This document shows, piece by piece, positions 26,391-34,789 of a DNA stretch of 47,217 bases. Origin of the DNA: Nitrospira sp. GTDB lineage: Bacteria > Nitrospirota > Nitrospiria > Nitrospirales > Nitrospiraceae. The DNA is taken from contig JAHBWO010000014.1 of NCBI GenBank assembly GCA_019636945.1, positions 1 through 47,217 of the forward strand, read 5' to 3'. Below the pieces are notes generated by a model. The model did not search any database, was not told where the DNA came from, and worked only from the letters and a program-made list of their open reading frames with translations. The translations under genes and the position numbers were made by a program. Numbering within the stretch: the first letter of the stretch is position 1; each line of letters begins with the position of its first letter.

Positions 26391-27509
26391 CTAGTTGACG
26401 GCCTGTAGCGTGACCGCCACCTTTTCGCGTCGGTTACCCCGGAGGATTTCGACGGTCACCTGATCACCGACCTTATGTGCTTCCATGACATCCATAAGGT
26501 CGTCAATGGTGGTTACAGTTTTTCCGGAGACTGCGACAAGAATGTCACCCAGTTGGATTTGTCCCGTCATCGTTTCGCGAGCCCCCTTAAGACCGGCGCG
26601 GTCCGCTGGCCCGCCGCGCGTCACCTTGCCGATGATCACTCCTTTGATTCCCCATCGCTTTGCCATTGCATCAGGGACCAGCGAGACCCCCAGTCCAGGA
26701 CGGATAAGCTTCCCGTGCTTGATGAGTTCAGGAACGATACGATTGACGGTATCGACCGGAACCGCAAACCCAATACCGGCATAGGCCCCACTCGGACTCA
26801 CGATCTGTGTATTGACCCCGATCAATCGCCCCGCACTATCGAGCAAGGGACCGCCGGAGTTGCCAGGATTGATCGCAGCGTCCGTCTGAACCACCCCTTC
26901 AATCGTTCGATTGGACATTGATTTGATGGTCCGGCCCAAGGCACTGACAACGCCTGTAGTCAAGGTGTGATCGAGCCCAAACGGATTTCCGATCGCCAGC
27001 ACTTTTTGCCCAACTCGCAAATCATGAGAGGAACCGATCACCATCGGCTCCAATTGGCCGTCCGAAACTTGTATCTGAAGCACCGCCAGATCGTGATCGG
27101 GATCGGCCCCAACCAACTTAGCCTGATGTTCACTCCGATCCGCCAAGGTCACCTTGATCGCATCAGCTCCATAGATGACATGAAAGTTCGTGACGATGTG
27201 CCCTTGCTTGCTCCAAATGAACCCGGATCCTGATCCCTGCGGCACTTCCATGACATTGAGGGACCAAATGTCCTGCTGGATGGCGGTATTGGCAATGAAC
27301 ACCACGGACTTCGTCGCTCGCTCAAAGACCGTGATCGTCGTTCGCTCATCGGCACCCAGCTCCAGGGGCGCAGGCGTCACAGCCCGCGGTCTTCCTTCAG
27401 GGCCGTCATAGACGGCTCCCAGCGGCTTGCCCCAGTCCGCCGCAACCACTGTTGAACTCAGCAAGAAAGTGACGAGGAACAGGCAAGAATATCCGAGCGG
27501 GCTATTCAC
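26391..27509 (-). CDS. HtrA/DegP-type periplasmic serine protease with one PDZ domain
   Basis: This 372-aa exported protease has a signal peptide (about 1-24, ending VVAAD) and an S1C trypsin-like domain. The triad is His110 (NFHV), Asp140 (DHDLAV) and Ser218 (GNSGGP). A single PDZ domain follows at about 265-365. One PDZ suggests a DegS-like layout, but there is no retained membrane anchor, so it is probably soluble in the periplasm, where the family degrades or refolds misfolded proteins. The start overlaps the yjbQ-like gene by 8 nt, and arc follows after 65 nt, so extracytoplasmic and proteasomal proteolysis genes may be co-expressed. Confidence 0.92.
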   Translation of the reverse strand: MNSPLGYSCLFLVTFLLSSTVVAADWGKPLGAVYDGPEGRPRAVTPAPLELGADERTTITVFERATKSVVFIANTAIQQDIWSLNVMEVPQGSGSGFIWSKQGHIVTNFHVIYGADAIKVTLADRSEHQAKLVGADPDHDLAVLQIQVSDGQLEPMVIGSSHDLRVGQKVLAIGNPFGLDHTLTTGVVSALGRTIKSMSNRTIEGVVQTDAAINPGNSGGPLLDSAGRLIGVNTQIVSPSGAYAGIGFAVPVDTVNRIVPELIKHGKLIRPGLGVSLVPDAMAKRWGIKGVIIGKVTRGGPADRAGLKGARETMTGQIQLGDILVAVSGKTVTTIDDLMDVMEAHKVGDQVTVEILRGNRREKVAVTLQAVN

Positions 27510-27924
27510 CTAATACCTGTAGGACCAGTTCACGGGTTCGCGCACGCGTGTCAAAATCCACGAGGACGACCTGCTGCCAAGTTCCAAGCAGCAGCGATCC
27601 GGCGGTAAACGGAATCGTGACGGAAGGCCCTTGCAGTTGCCCTCGAAGGTGACTGTGACCGTTGTCTTCTCCCGGATTAACCGTATTATGTCGCCAGCGG
27701 GGATCTACCGGGATGAGACGGTCCCAAAACGTGTGCGTGTCGGCGCGGATCCCTGGTTCATCCTCAATGATCATCACGGACGCAGTCGTGTGCTTGACAA
27801 AGACCGTCACAATTCCTGCATGAAGCTTCGCCTCTGCCACGGCAGCGGCAACAGACTTAGTAACATTTTCGATCTGAGTCCCCCCGGCCATTTGAATGGT
27901 CAGCGTTACAGTCCGAACGGCCAT
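27502..27924 (-). CDS. YjbQ-family protein (UPF0047)
   Basis: This 140-aa protein matches the widespread YjbQ/UPF0047 fold: GIVTVFVKHTTASVMIIEDEPGI near 37-59, then HNTVNPGEDNGHSHLRGQL and GTWQQVVLVDFDTRARTREL. Conserved His and Asp/Asn residues (HTT, NGHSH) form the family active site. Members have been linked to weak thiamine-phosphate synthase activity, but their true role is not settled. It overlaps the protease gene by 8 nt and follows the HD gene by 9 nt. Confidence 0.9.
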   Translation of the reverse strand: MAVRTVTLTIQMAGGTQIENVTKSVAAAVAEAKLHAGIVTVFVKHTTASVMIIEDEPGIRADTHTFWDRLIPVDPRWRHNTVNPGEDNGHSHLRGQLQGPSVTIPFTAGSLLLGTWQQVVLVDFDTRARTRELVLQVLGE

Positions 27925-27933
27925 CAGATGCTC

Positions 27934-28821
27934 CTAGGCAGTAAGATTGCGGAGGTACCGGCGGTCGTGCTGAGTCAGCGGTTCACCTCGCGCTGCCTCA
28001 AGAATCGAGTCAAAGGCCCCCTCGGCCGTCAATCCTCGTACAGCAGCTACAACCTCGCCACTGAGGATCCCCTCTTGCTCCAACTTATCCAGATACGCAA
28101 ACGCCTCTGCCAAGCTTTCTTTGCTCCTGGCATAATAGTCACGTCCTCGACGCTGGTTACTGTAAGCCTCAAATTGCTCACAGGCCACAAGGACTTCCGC
28201 TAATTGTTTCACCCATGATGGTGCCTTGGCTAACCGTTCCGGGTAATAGTAGTACAGCATCACCTGCTGCATCCACGGTTGCCAGCTCACCCCCAGCTTC
28301 GTGAACGTCGGCCTCACCGCCCGCAACCGCCTAGCCAGGCGCCTGGCATACCCCAACCTCATCTCAACCTGCTCGATCGCCCAGCGATCCAGCAGTACTC
28401 CCGCAGCCGCAAGGTCCTTTCGATAGCGCGACACGAAGGCCTCCGTCTCACGACCATACCGTGTATGCGGATGAACGGCTCGCCATTCACGAGGTCTCGT
28501 GGGAATGCCCTGTTGTTTCGCCCACGACCAGATCGTGCCAAAGAGTCGTCGATCCAGACCCGCACGGCCGAGGTCGTGCAGCAGGCAGGCCACATGATAG
28601 AGCCGGACCCGATCTTCAGGATGTCTCAACCGCACGGCGACAGCCACACACATCGTCGCTGTTCTCACGGCATGGGGACGGTCGTAGCCACGGATGATGC
28701 GATCTTGGTGGAGGGGATGAGGATAGTCGTACAGACTCATCAAGGCTTTCACGAGCGAGCGTGAAACCCCTGGCGCTTGTAATCGGGAAGGAACAGATCG
28801 TGCCATGCCTGATAGATACAC
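27934..28821 (-). CDS. HD-domain phosphohydrolase-like protein
   Basis: This 295-aa soluble, Arg-rich protein has an HD-type metal site: YDRPHAVRTATM (His about 50) followed by YHVACLLHDLGRAGLD (His-Asp about 82-83). It resembles the start of HD-GYP or HDOD-like phosphohydrolases, but no GYP motif is visible. The second half is helical and less conserved. The start is uncertain: GTG 28821 or ATG 28806, both with weak ribosome binding sites. It heads the minus-strand run leading into the proteasome genes. Substrate unknown; a nucleotide or cyclic dinucleotide is the family norm. Confidence 0.75.
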   Translation of the reverse strand: MYLSGMARSVPSRLQAPGVSRSLVKALMSLYDYPHPLHQDRIIRGYDRPHAVRTATMCVAVAVRLRHPEDRVRLYHVACLLHDLGRAGLDRRLFGTIWSWAKQQGIPTRPREWRAVHPHTRYGRETEAFVSRYRKDLAAAGVLLDRWAIEQVEMRLGYARRLARRLRAVRPTFTKLGVSWQPWMQQVMLYYYYPERLAKAPSWVKQLAEVLVACEQFEAYSNQRRGRDYYARSKESLAEAFAYLDKLEQEGILSGEVVAAVRGLTAEGAFDSILEAARGEPLTQHDRRYLRNLTA

Positions 28822-28923
28822 CCACGGGATGATACAGATGCTGGGGAGAATATCGTCGGAAGGAAGAAACTGTCAAGGCAACTTCGAAGAGGAATCGGCT
28901 CGCTCAATACTCTTGGGTCTGCT

Positions 28924-29595
28924 ATGCTCAAATCATATCCAACGAACGGTACCGGGATGATGAGTTGGTTACGACGCGGTGGGCTCATCGGGATTGCCCT
29001 CATGGTAACGGCGCCAATGGACACCGTCGCCGCTTCCCCGGATCAGCTGACCGATCTCACCGGACGAGTCCAGGTTCTGGTGACGTTGAAAAGCCGAGAT
29101 AACTTTTCCAGTGAATACCGGTATGACATCAGTGTCAGAAACCTTTCACCGGATACGATCACCGGCGATTCTTTGGTGATCGTCCTCGACAAGATCACCA
29201 ATCTCGCAGGCGAGGACCACGAAGCATTGACCGGGGAATCATTCCTGAAGCGATTCGATGTCCTGGACCAGGACGGCCAGACTGGTGACGGGAAACCCTA
29301 CTTTCATATCCCGTCGGGATCCGCGCCAGACCTCACTCCACAATCAGACAGTCTACCTGCCAGCATACGCATCAGAAATAGGGACTATGTCGCAGTGTTT
29401 ACCCCGTCGTTTAAGGTCTTTGGACAAAAACGGGTGTTGCCCGACGCAAAGCGTCCGGGAGGCTCACTCTCCGCCCCTGCTCCTCCGGAACCTGCCGCAG
29501 CTGCCAACCGCAAGACCCTCGATATGCTGATTCAGCTGCTGATCAAGAAAGGAGTCCTGACGGAAGAGGAGTGGAAGAAAGCCACCAAGCCGTGA
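28924..29595 (+). CDS. Secreted protein of unknown function
   Basis: This 223-aa protein has a signal peptide (hydrophobic stretch GLIGIALMVTAP, cleavage near VAASP). An immunoglobulin-like beta-rich region (RVQVLVTLKSRDNFSSEYRYDISVRNLSPDTI) follows, then a Pro/Ala linker (about 180-195). The short amphipathic C-terminal helix LDMLIQLLIKKGVLTEEEWKK resembles SHOCT-like oligomerisation tails. An ATG 33 nt downstream is also possible. The stop overlaps the start of the HIT gene (GTGA), suggesting translational coupling. I do not recognise the family. Confidence 0.7.
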   Translation: MLKSYPTNGTGMMSWLRRGGLIGIALMVTAPMDTVAASPDQLTDLTGRVQVLVTLKSRDNFSSEYRYDISVRNLSPDTITGDSLVIVLDKITNLAGEDHEALTGESFLKRFDVLDQDGQTGDGKPYFHIPSGSAPDLTPQSDSLPASIRIRNRDYVAVFTPSFKVFGQKRVLPDAKRPGGSLSAPAPPEPAAAANRKTLDMLIQLLIKKGVLTEEEWKKATKP

Positions 29596-30020
29596 GTGAG
29601 TCACCCTGTATAGCCTGTATGGGCACTTGGCCCCGTCCAGACCATTTTCTTGAAGATCTTGGATTGTCCAAAGCCTATCTGCACGAAGACCAGTTCTTCC
29701 CTGGATGGACGGTGTTGGTCTTTCACCGGCATGTCACTGAACTGTTCCAATTAGCGCCACCCGAACGTGTTCAGCTGATCGAAGATGTCAGCCGTGTAGC
29801 CGGCGCCTTATTCGAGATCTACCACGCAAAAAAAATCAACTATGAACTCTTAGGGAATCAGCTCCCCCACATCCATTGGCATGTGATTCCTAGACTGCCG
29901 AATGATCCAGCCCCACTGGAACCGGTGTGGCGCGTACCACATACCCCTGTCCATCTCACAGGGGTAACGCTTCAACACACAATCGATCGTGTACGATCCG
30001 CTCTTCGAGGAAAGGGGTAA
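29592..30020 (+). CDS. HIT-family nucleotide hydrolase
   Basis: This 142-aa protein has the histidine triad H-I-H-W-H-V-I (family pattern H-phi-H-phi-H-phi-phi) near residue 102. It also has an N-terminal C-x-x-C (CIAC) that could bind zinc, and LHEDQFFPGWTVLVFHRHVTELFQL typical of the family. HIT proteins hydrolyse nucleoside phosphoramidates or dinucleoside polyphosphates. GTG 29592 is chosen because its GTGA overlaps the previous stop; a GTG at 29571 would also be in frame. It is probably co-transcribed with the secreted protein upstream. Confidence 0.85.
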   Translation: MSESPCIACMGTWPRPDHFLEDLGLSKAYLHEDQFFPGWTVLVFHRHVTELFQLAPPERVQLIEDVSRVAGALFEIYHAKKINYELLGNQLPHIHWHVIPRLPNDPAPLEPVWRVPHTPVHLTGVTLQHTIDRVRSALRGKG

Positions 30021-30145
30021 CCCGCACGTGATCTTATGACGGTTGATCATGAATGAGGTGGACCGGACCAGCGATCATGTCTACAAATAGAGTCCGATCT
30101 GTTATAGACATGCGACTGTGCCTCAGGGCTTTTTAAAATCCTCGC

Positions 30146-30483
30146 TAGAGCCATCTTTCCTTCAGGCACCCCTTGACAGATACAGAACAACGCACCTGGC
30201 AACAAGAACGCCATCCCCAGAAAACATCACAACCTGTGGATATCCAGTCAGCAGACTGGGAATAGTATGGGCATCAGCCTCATGAAGGGGATAACTCCTG
30301 GCAAGTTTCTAGGAATGCGCAAGAAACTCACAAACTACTCATTGAACCACTATTCCTAGGTGTTCGATTGCGAAGAGGCGGATGCTTAAATAATAGGCAC
30401 TTTGATAATTTTACGCGTGATTCGCACTCTCCCGACCAGATTGCAAGACTTACACACAAGGTTATACACAGAAGATGGGGAGT
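30146..30483 (+). repeat. Long direct repeat, copy 1 (338 bp), DnaA-box-like sites
   Basis: Shares about 15 ordered blocks with 39917-40255, with nearly equal length (338 versus 339 bp) and the same orientation. Both copies start TAGAGCCATCTTTC and end CAGAAGATGGGGAGT. This copy has the hairpin CCAGTCAGCAGACTGG, the inverted pair CTAGGAAT/ATTCCTAG, and DnaA-box-like sites TGTGGATAT (30235-30243) and TTATACACA (30462-30470). No ORF fits. It may be a replication-linked site or a structured RNA; neither is proven. Confidence 0.85.
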
Positions 30484-30542
30484 ACGGATATTCCGGCCCG
30501 TTAATTTCTAGCGAGAGCCCAAATTCGGAAACGGCAAGGATC

Positions 30543-30736
30543 TAGCCCGCATTATTCATGAGCACTTCTGTTGCAATCGCCGATCCGCTGCTGCGACAAG
30601 CCTTCGGGCGGTGGACTCGCCCCTCGGTCCCTCGACGTACTGCACGAGTACGCCTCAGGACCTCCGGACTCCGCGCACCGCTCTCACAAGGCGGCTCCTC
30701 GATTTCGCCACGAACTGTCATGAATAATGCGGGTTA
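30543..30736. mobile_element. MITE-like element with 19-bp terminal inverted repeats
   Basis: The left end 30543-30561 and right end 30718-30736 are inverted copies (TAGCCCGCATTATTCATGA and its complement) with one mismatch. The 194-bp body is GC-rich, has an internal 6-bp hairpin near CGTACTGCACGAGTACG, and carries no ORF with a ribosome binding site. The size and structure fit a non-autonomous miniature transposon. The right end overlaps the stop codon of the DUF3574-like gene. Confidence 0.75.
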
Positions 30737-31195
30737 GAGCGACGTGCAGACAATAGACGACACACGGAGCACCGCTTCTTGGTGAAAGCGAGTTTTGTAG
30801 GAAGAGAGAATATCCCGCATCGCCTTGTCTGTAGTAGCATTGCCTGGATGGATCAGACTGAGAATATAGGTCGGTTCGTTCACCATCACGCCTGACGCCG
30901 CCCGCCATTGACCCGACGCCTGCCAGACGGAAAGTCCTTCAGGAAACCGCGGTGTCACCGTCTCAGTGAGAAATCTTGTCCAATCTTCCGGCGTGACTGA
31001 ACCCGACGGTGTGTCGGTTCCGAAATAGACCATTTCTTGAACGGCACGTTGCCCGCCCTCACCACAAGCAAACCCACTCATCGTCCCGCAACTCGAGAGT
31101 ACGATGCAAAGGAGAAGACTCAGAGGGCCCCCACCGGCTCTCCAGAAAATAACCAGCTTTCTCTCAAACCTCCTGTCGTCTCGATCTGGCAACAC
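30734..31195 (-). CDS. DUF3574-like lipoprotein, 3' end within a mobile element
   Basis: The product is 153 aa from GTG 31195, which has GGAG 5 nt upstream. The frame stays open to 31378, but that part overlaps another gene and lacks family likeness. A lipobox (LSSC) ends the hydrophobic stretch GPLSLLLCIVLSSC, so it is probably a lipoprotein. The mature part, with VYFGTDTPSGSVTPEDWTRFL, FPEGLSVWQASGQWR and SYKTRFHQEAVLRV, matches DUF3574, function unknown. The TAA stop (30734-30736) lies in the terminal repeat of the adjacent MITE-like element, so the last residues may have changed after insertion. Confidence 0.7.
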   Translation of the reverse strand: MLPDRDDRRFERKLVIFWRAGGGPLSLLLCIVLSSCGTMSGFACGEGGQRAVQEMVYFGTDTPSGSVTPEDWTRFLTETVTPRFPEGLSVWQASGQWRAASGVMVNEPTYILSLIHPGNATTDKAMRDILSSYKTRFHQEAVLRVSSIVCTSL

Positions 31196-31344
31196 AGCCA
31201 CTCCGGTTGAACACTGAGACCTCACTCCAGCGGCTCTCACGATGTCCAATGACTGGGTGATACCCCACACACGAATACGATCGCCAAAACAATGGCGCTT
31301 CTCCCGCTGAACTAAAAAGAACGCCCCGCGTCTCTCCCAGAACC

Positions 31345-31644
31345 TCAAGCCTTCAGCCTGCTCGGCGGTAAAGGGCATTCTTGGGCCGCTAATGTTTGCT
31401 CGGCTTGAGCAACGGCTTTTCGGAGCGGCTCCAGGTCTTCATCGGTGTTCCGCCTGTTGGAGAGACGCTTCACCACCTGAGCCGCTGCCTCCGCCAAGAC
31501 CTGCAACGCCTCCCTTATATCATCAGACTCGGTAGATTTTCCGGCTGCAGCTGCACGGGCCATGGCGAGACGACGACGCGGTCCGACATACGGCTCTGGA
31601 GCAATTGGATTGTCCTTTTCGAGCTCTGGTCGTCTGAATATCAT
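31345..31644 (-). CDS. Small basic helical protein, unknown
   Basis: This 99-aa protein is charged at the N-terminus (MIFRRPELEKDNP), has a basic patch (GPRRRLAMARAAAAGK), and then a long predicted helix or coiled coil (REALQVLAEAAAQVVKRL through AVAQAEQTLAAQE). ATG 31644 is preferred: GGAGA lies 7 nt upstream. An ATG at 31671 has none. No family recognised. It precedes the DUF3574-like lipoprotein on the same strand. Confidence 0.55.
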   Translation of the reverse strand: MIFRRPELEKDNPIAPEPYVGPRRRLAMARAAAAGKSTESDDIREALQVLAEAAAQVVKRLSNRRNTDEDLEPLRKAVAQAEQTLAAQECPLPPSRLKA

Positions 31645-32009
31645 GACGATTCTCCCATACGATCCGACCAATACCTAGACGCTGTCTTCATACATACTTC
31701 TCCAGCCAACATCACTGCGACAACATTCGGCGTTCGTGAAACGTGAAGCGCATCTCGTCAACCGTCGTCCGTTGGGGAGCCAGCCGTTCGTGATTTGATC
31801 CGTGAGAGGCCTGCCTCTCACTGCCAACCTCAGGGTTGCACCCACGCCCGTGTCACGTTTCATGCACAACGCTTGACGAGTAGTGCGATCCGAGAGGTTT
31901 CGTCATCCACACCGCCATGAAAATTTCCAGCCAGAGACCTGCAGCCGCATGCTCATCAAAACCCAGGGCCCATCAATCCACTGGCGGTGTGACGCCAGGC
32001 TCATCTGAC
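31645..32009. other. Gene-free gap with several inverted motifs
   Basis: This 365-nt stretch carries a palindrome at 31802-31819 (TGAGAGGC/GCCTCTCA). It also has two inverted pairs in non-nested order: TGAAACGTGA 31737-31746 with TCACGTTTCA 31852-31861, and CTCGTCAA 31754-31761 with TTGACGAG 31872-31879. No supported ORF. Confidence 0.5.
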
Positions 32010-32879
32010 CTACCTGGGCAGATTCGGCTCCACCTGTCGAGGACTTGGTGCACGCAAGGAGCGCAGGCCGGTCACGATGGCCTCCAGTTCCGAACGCGCA
32101 CCCGTTCTGTGCAGAGTCTCATCGAGTAACGCGCGCAGCTCAACCCGCGCGTCACGCACGCGTGTCACGCGAAACGTGAAACTGTAGTCCGGTAAATCGG
32201 CATCACTGCATACCTCGCCGCTGGGACAAGGGCTCAACACAACCGTCTCGATATGTTCATCACCGACATTCGGCAACACCGCTTCAAGATCCAAGGCGGA
32301 AAGATCGACCCGAGCACGACCGATAAAATCCGCACCACTCCCATCATCCGCACAATGGGGCCCGGCATGCAGACCCTTCCCGGGAGGCAATGTTTTGCAG
32401 AAACCAGTCCGCCACCCCACTACATCCTTCTCCCACAGCTCCACTCCAAAACTCAGTGGAGCAGGTTCACCGGCCTCATTGCAGACCGACGTCTTTCCCA
32501 AGACAACAATCCCCGGTCGTACTGCGACAATACAACTCCGAACCGGCTCAAAGGAGTAAAATTCTCCTGAATCGACACCACTGAGCTCAGCCGAAACGGT
32601 CCAACCTTTTGAGTCTTCCGTCCCGACCATCACCTCATCACTCCCCCACCAATCCCAGCCGGTTTCATTCCGTGCCTTGAATCCTACCGCCTCAAGCTTA
32701 TAACGTCGTTCCGTCCACTCAATGGCATCCCATGCAACGTCCTGCTCGACCACGGCTCGGACCTCCGAGGTCCCGGACGGCGACGCGGTCAGAGGCTCGT
32801 GCGCAAAAACATCGGCACCAAAGCACGAACATGCCGCCACACTCACACACCACGTCATCAATCGTCTCTGCAACACCAT
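32010..32879 (-). CDS. Secreted Cys-containing protein, unknown
   Basis: This 289-aa protein has a signal peptide (MVLQRRLMTWCVSVAACSCF, cleavage near VFAHE). The mature part is acidic and beta-rich, with Cys residues (SCIVAV, SVCNEAG, GFCKTL, PHCADD, SPCPSGEVCSD) that could form disulfides in the periplasm. The stretch GKGLHAGPHCADDGSGADFIGRARVDLS looks like a surface-protein domain edge. ATG 32879 is chosen because GAGGAG lies 5-6 nt upstream; an ATG at 32909 lacks this. I do not recognise a family. Confidence 0.7.
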   Translation of the reverse strand: MVLQRRLMTWCVSVAACSCFGADVFAHEPLTASPSGTSEVRAVVEQDVAWDAIEWTERRYKLEAVGFKARNETGWDWWGSDEVMVGTEDSKGWTVSAELSGVDSGEFYSFEPVRSCIVAVRPGIVVLGKTSVCNEAGEPAPLSFGVELWEKDVVGWRTGFCKTLPPGKGLHAGPHCADDGSGADFIGRARVDLSALDLEAVLPNVGDEHIETVVLSPCPSGEVCSDADLPDYSFTFRVTRVRDARVELRALLDETLHRTGARSELEAIVTGLRSLRAPSPRQVEPNLPR

Positions 32880-33216
32880 GAGGCTCCTCTTACCTGAAAC
32901 TGTGATCACGCAACCCTTCCATTCTACTCAGCCCCATTCGTATCACCAGATCGACCTACTGATGTACAGAGCTGGCCGGATATAATCCATTGGCAATCAT
33001 CGAACACCAACACCGCGTGAGGCTGTAAGGAGGTGAGACTTAAATCGGGTGACTGTCCCGCCAACGAGCTGCGGGAGAACTATTCGGACAATCTCACGGC
33101 ACCCTAACACAGATGAAGAACCTGGATGATGTGATCAGACTCTGACCACCACCGTCACTCCGGCTGAACCTCGACAGACCATGCTCAACACCTGCCGGCC
33201 TTGGGCCCACAACACC
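32880..33216. other. Gene-free gap
   Basis: This 337-nt stretch includes an AAGGAGG near 33029 followed only by a 24-codon GTG reading frame. I see no convincing gene or terminator. Confidence 0.4.
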
Positions 33217-34251
33217 TCACCGCCTTCCCGTCTTCAATTTGGCATAGAGAGAACAGCCTTTCTGCTCTCGGAGGTCGCAGGCTTTTCCATAATGCTTGAG
33301 GGCTTCCGTGTCATCTGATTTGACGCCCCGTCCGACTTGATAGATCACCCCGAGATTGATGCAACCCTTGGCGTCGCCATCGTCACAGGCTTTCCGGTAG
33401 AGCGTTGCTGCACGAACATCGTCCTGCTTAATTCCGTTGCCCGCCGCATACATCGAGCCGAGGTTGGAGCAACCCCTTGCACTCCCACCGTCACAGGCCT
33501 TCCGGTAGAAATCGGCGGCTTGGAAATCGTCCTGTGGGACCCCCGTCCCTTCGGCATACATCACGCCAAGATTATAACAGCCTCGTGCATTTCCGCCGTC
33601 ACAAGCCTTCCGGTAGAACTCGGCGGCTCGAATATCGTCCTGTTGAATTCCCGTCCCAGCCGCATACATCGCAGCGAGGTTGTAGCAACCTCTCGCGTTT
33701 CCGCTCTCACAGACCGCTTTGTAGAGATCAGCCGCTTGCACCTCATCTTGCTGGACTCCGGTTCCAGAGGCATACATCACGGCCAGATTGTAACAACCCT
33801 TCATACTTCCGGTATCGCAGGCCTTCCGAGTAAAATCGGCGGCTTGAACCTCATCCTGTTGCACCCCAGTCCCCTCGGCATACATTACCCCGAGATTATA
33901 ACAACCCCTGGGCTCTCCCCCATCACAGGCTCTCCTCGCGAAGACCACTGCTTGCACATCGTCTTGCGGAACCCCGGTCCCCTCCGCAAACAAGACTCCG
34001 AGATTAGAACAGCTCGTCGGATCACCGAGGTCACAGGCTTTTCGAAACATCGCTGCAGCTCGTGCCTCATCTTGCTTCACCCCCTCACCCTTGATATGCA
34101 ACAATCCAAAGGCGTTACAGGCAGTCGGCGCCCCTCTCTCACAGGCCGCCTTCAGCTGTTGGGATTGATCTGCAGCGTGCACGAGCTGCACCCCGACCAA
34201 AACTAGGACTCCGCTGATAAGGCAGGCAGGAAGCAACGTACGAACCGTCAT
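33217..34251 (-). CDS. Secreted Sel1-repeat protein, cysteine-rich
   Basis: This 344-aa exported protein has a signal peptide (1-26, ending VHAAD). About eight Sel1-like tetratricopeptide units of 36 residues follow, each of the form RKACDGGxARGCYNLGVMYAEGTGVxQD. Each unit has two Cys that could form the intra-repeat disulfide known from Helicobacter cysteine-rich (Hcp) proteins, so the solenoid is probably periplasmic and disulfide-stabilised. The 108-nt DNA units are very similar in the middle of the gene, which suggests recent unit duplication. Sel1 proteins act as scaffolds; no partner is evident. Confidence 0.88.
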   Translation of the reverse strand: MTVRTLLPACLISGVLVLVGVQLVHAADQSQQLKAACERGAPTACNAFGLLHIKGEGVKQDEARAAAMFRKACDLGDPTSCSNLGVLFAEGTGVPQDDVQAVVFARRACDGGEPRGCYNLGVMYAEGTGVQQDEVQAADFTRKACDTGSMKGCYNLAVMYASGTGVQQDEVQAADLYKAVCESGNARGCYNLAAMYAAGTGIQQDDIRAAEFYRKACDGGNARGCYNLGVMYAEGTGVPQDDFQAADFYRKACDGGSARGCSNLGSMYAAGNGIKQDDVRAATLYRKACDDGDAKGCINLGVIYQVGRGVKSDDTEALKHYGKACDLREQKGCSLYAKLKTGRR

Positions 34252-34789
34252 GACATACCCTCCGAAGACGCAGAATAAGGTGAGTGCGCGCAGTCTAGCG
34301 AGATTCCCCGTTCAGATTCAAGGCGGGAGAGCGTGCCTCAATGCGCATCAGTATGGTGCATCAACTTTATTGCGGTCGTGCCATCCAACCCACAAATACG
34401 TTGCGACAATTTTGATAAGAAACGTATGAACCCTCACCCTGCAGACTATCATCCCCATTCGGATTCCAGATCGTCCACGTCGAGAGCGCGAGGCACAAAA
34501 AATGGGCCCCCGTCGGCATGCACCTCATCACCCTTCGACCTATGACGAGCAACCGATTCCGCCTCACGCACCCGTTGCAAAGTGAATCTGGAAGGCGATA
34601 GGATCCGTTTCCCTCTTGCTCGGTTCGTTCATGTCGGAGGGAACGGCGCCGCCATTGGCTGGGACGTCATCGCCCTGCCGCCTGTGATGTCTGAGCGGAG
34701 TCCATAACCACTTCCGTGCCGTGATGCCCGTGAGTAGGGCGCCAATCCATGTGTCGTCACCGCACTGTATCCCATTTGGTAGGTCAACC
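34252..34789. other. Gene-free gap upstream of the OmpA-like gene
   Basis: This 538-nt region lies between divergent genes. Short ORFs on both strands here have neither ribosome binding sites nor recognisable products. It should contain the promoters of both flanking genes, but I cannot place them. Confidence 0.4.

Noticed and set aside
33337..34206. A 289-codon plus-strand ORF with internal repeats
   Set aside because: The repeats simply mirror the 108-nt Sel1 units on the minus strand, so the frame stays open as a by-product.
33217..34251. A CRISPR-like array of regular repeats
   Set aside because: The 108-nt periodicity is coding (Sel1 units of 36 residues) and there are no short identical repeats with unique spacers.
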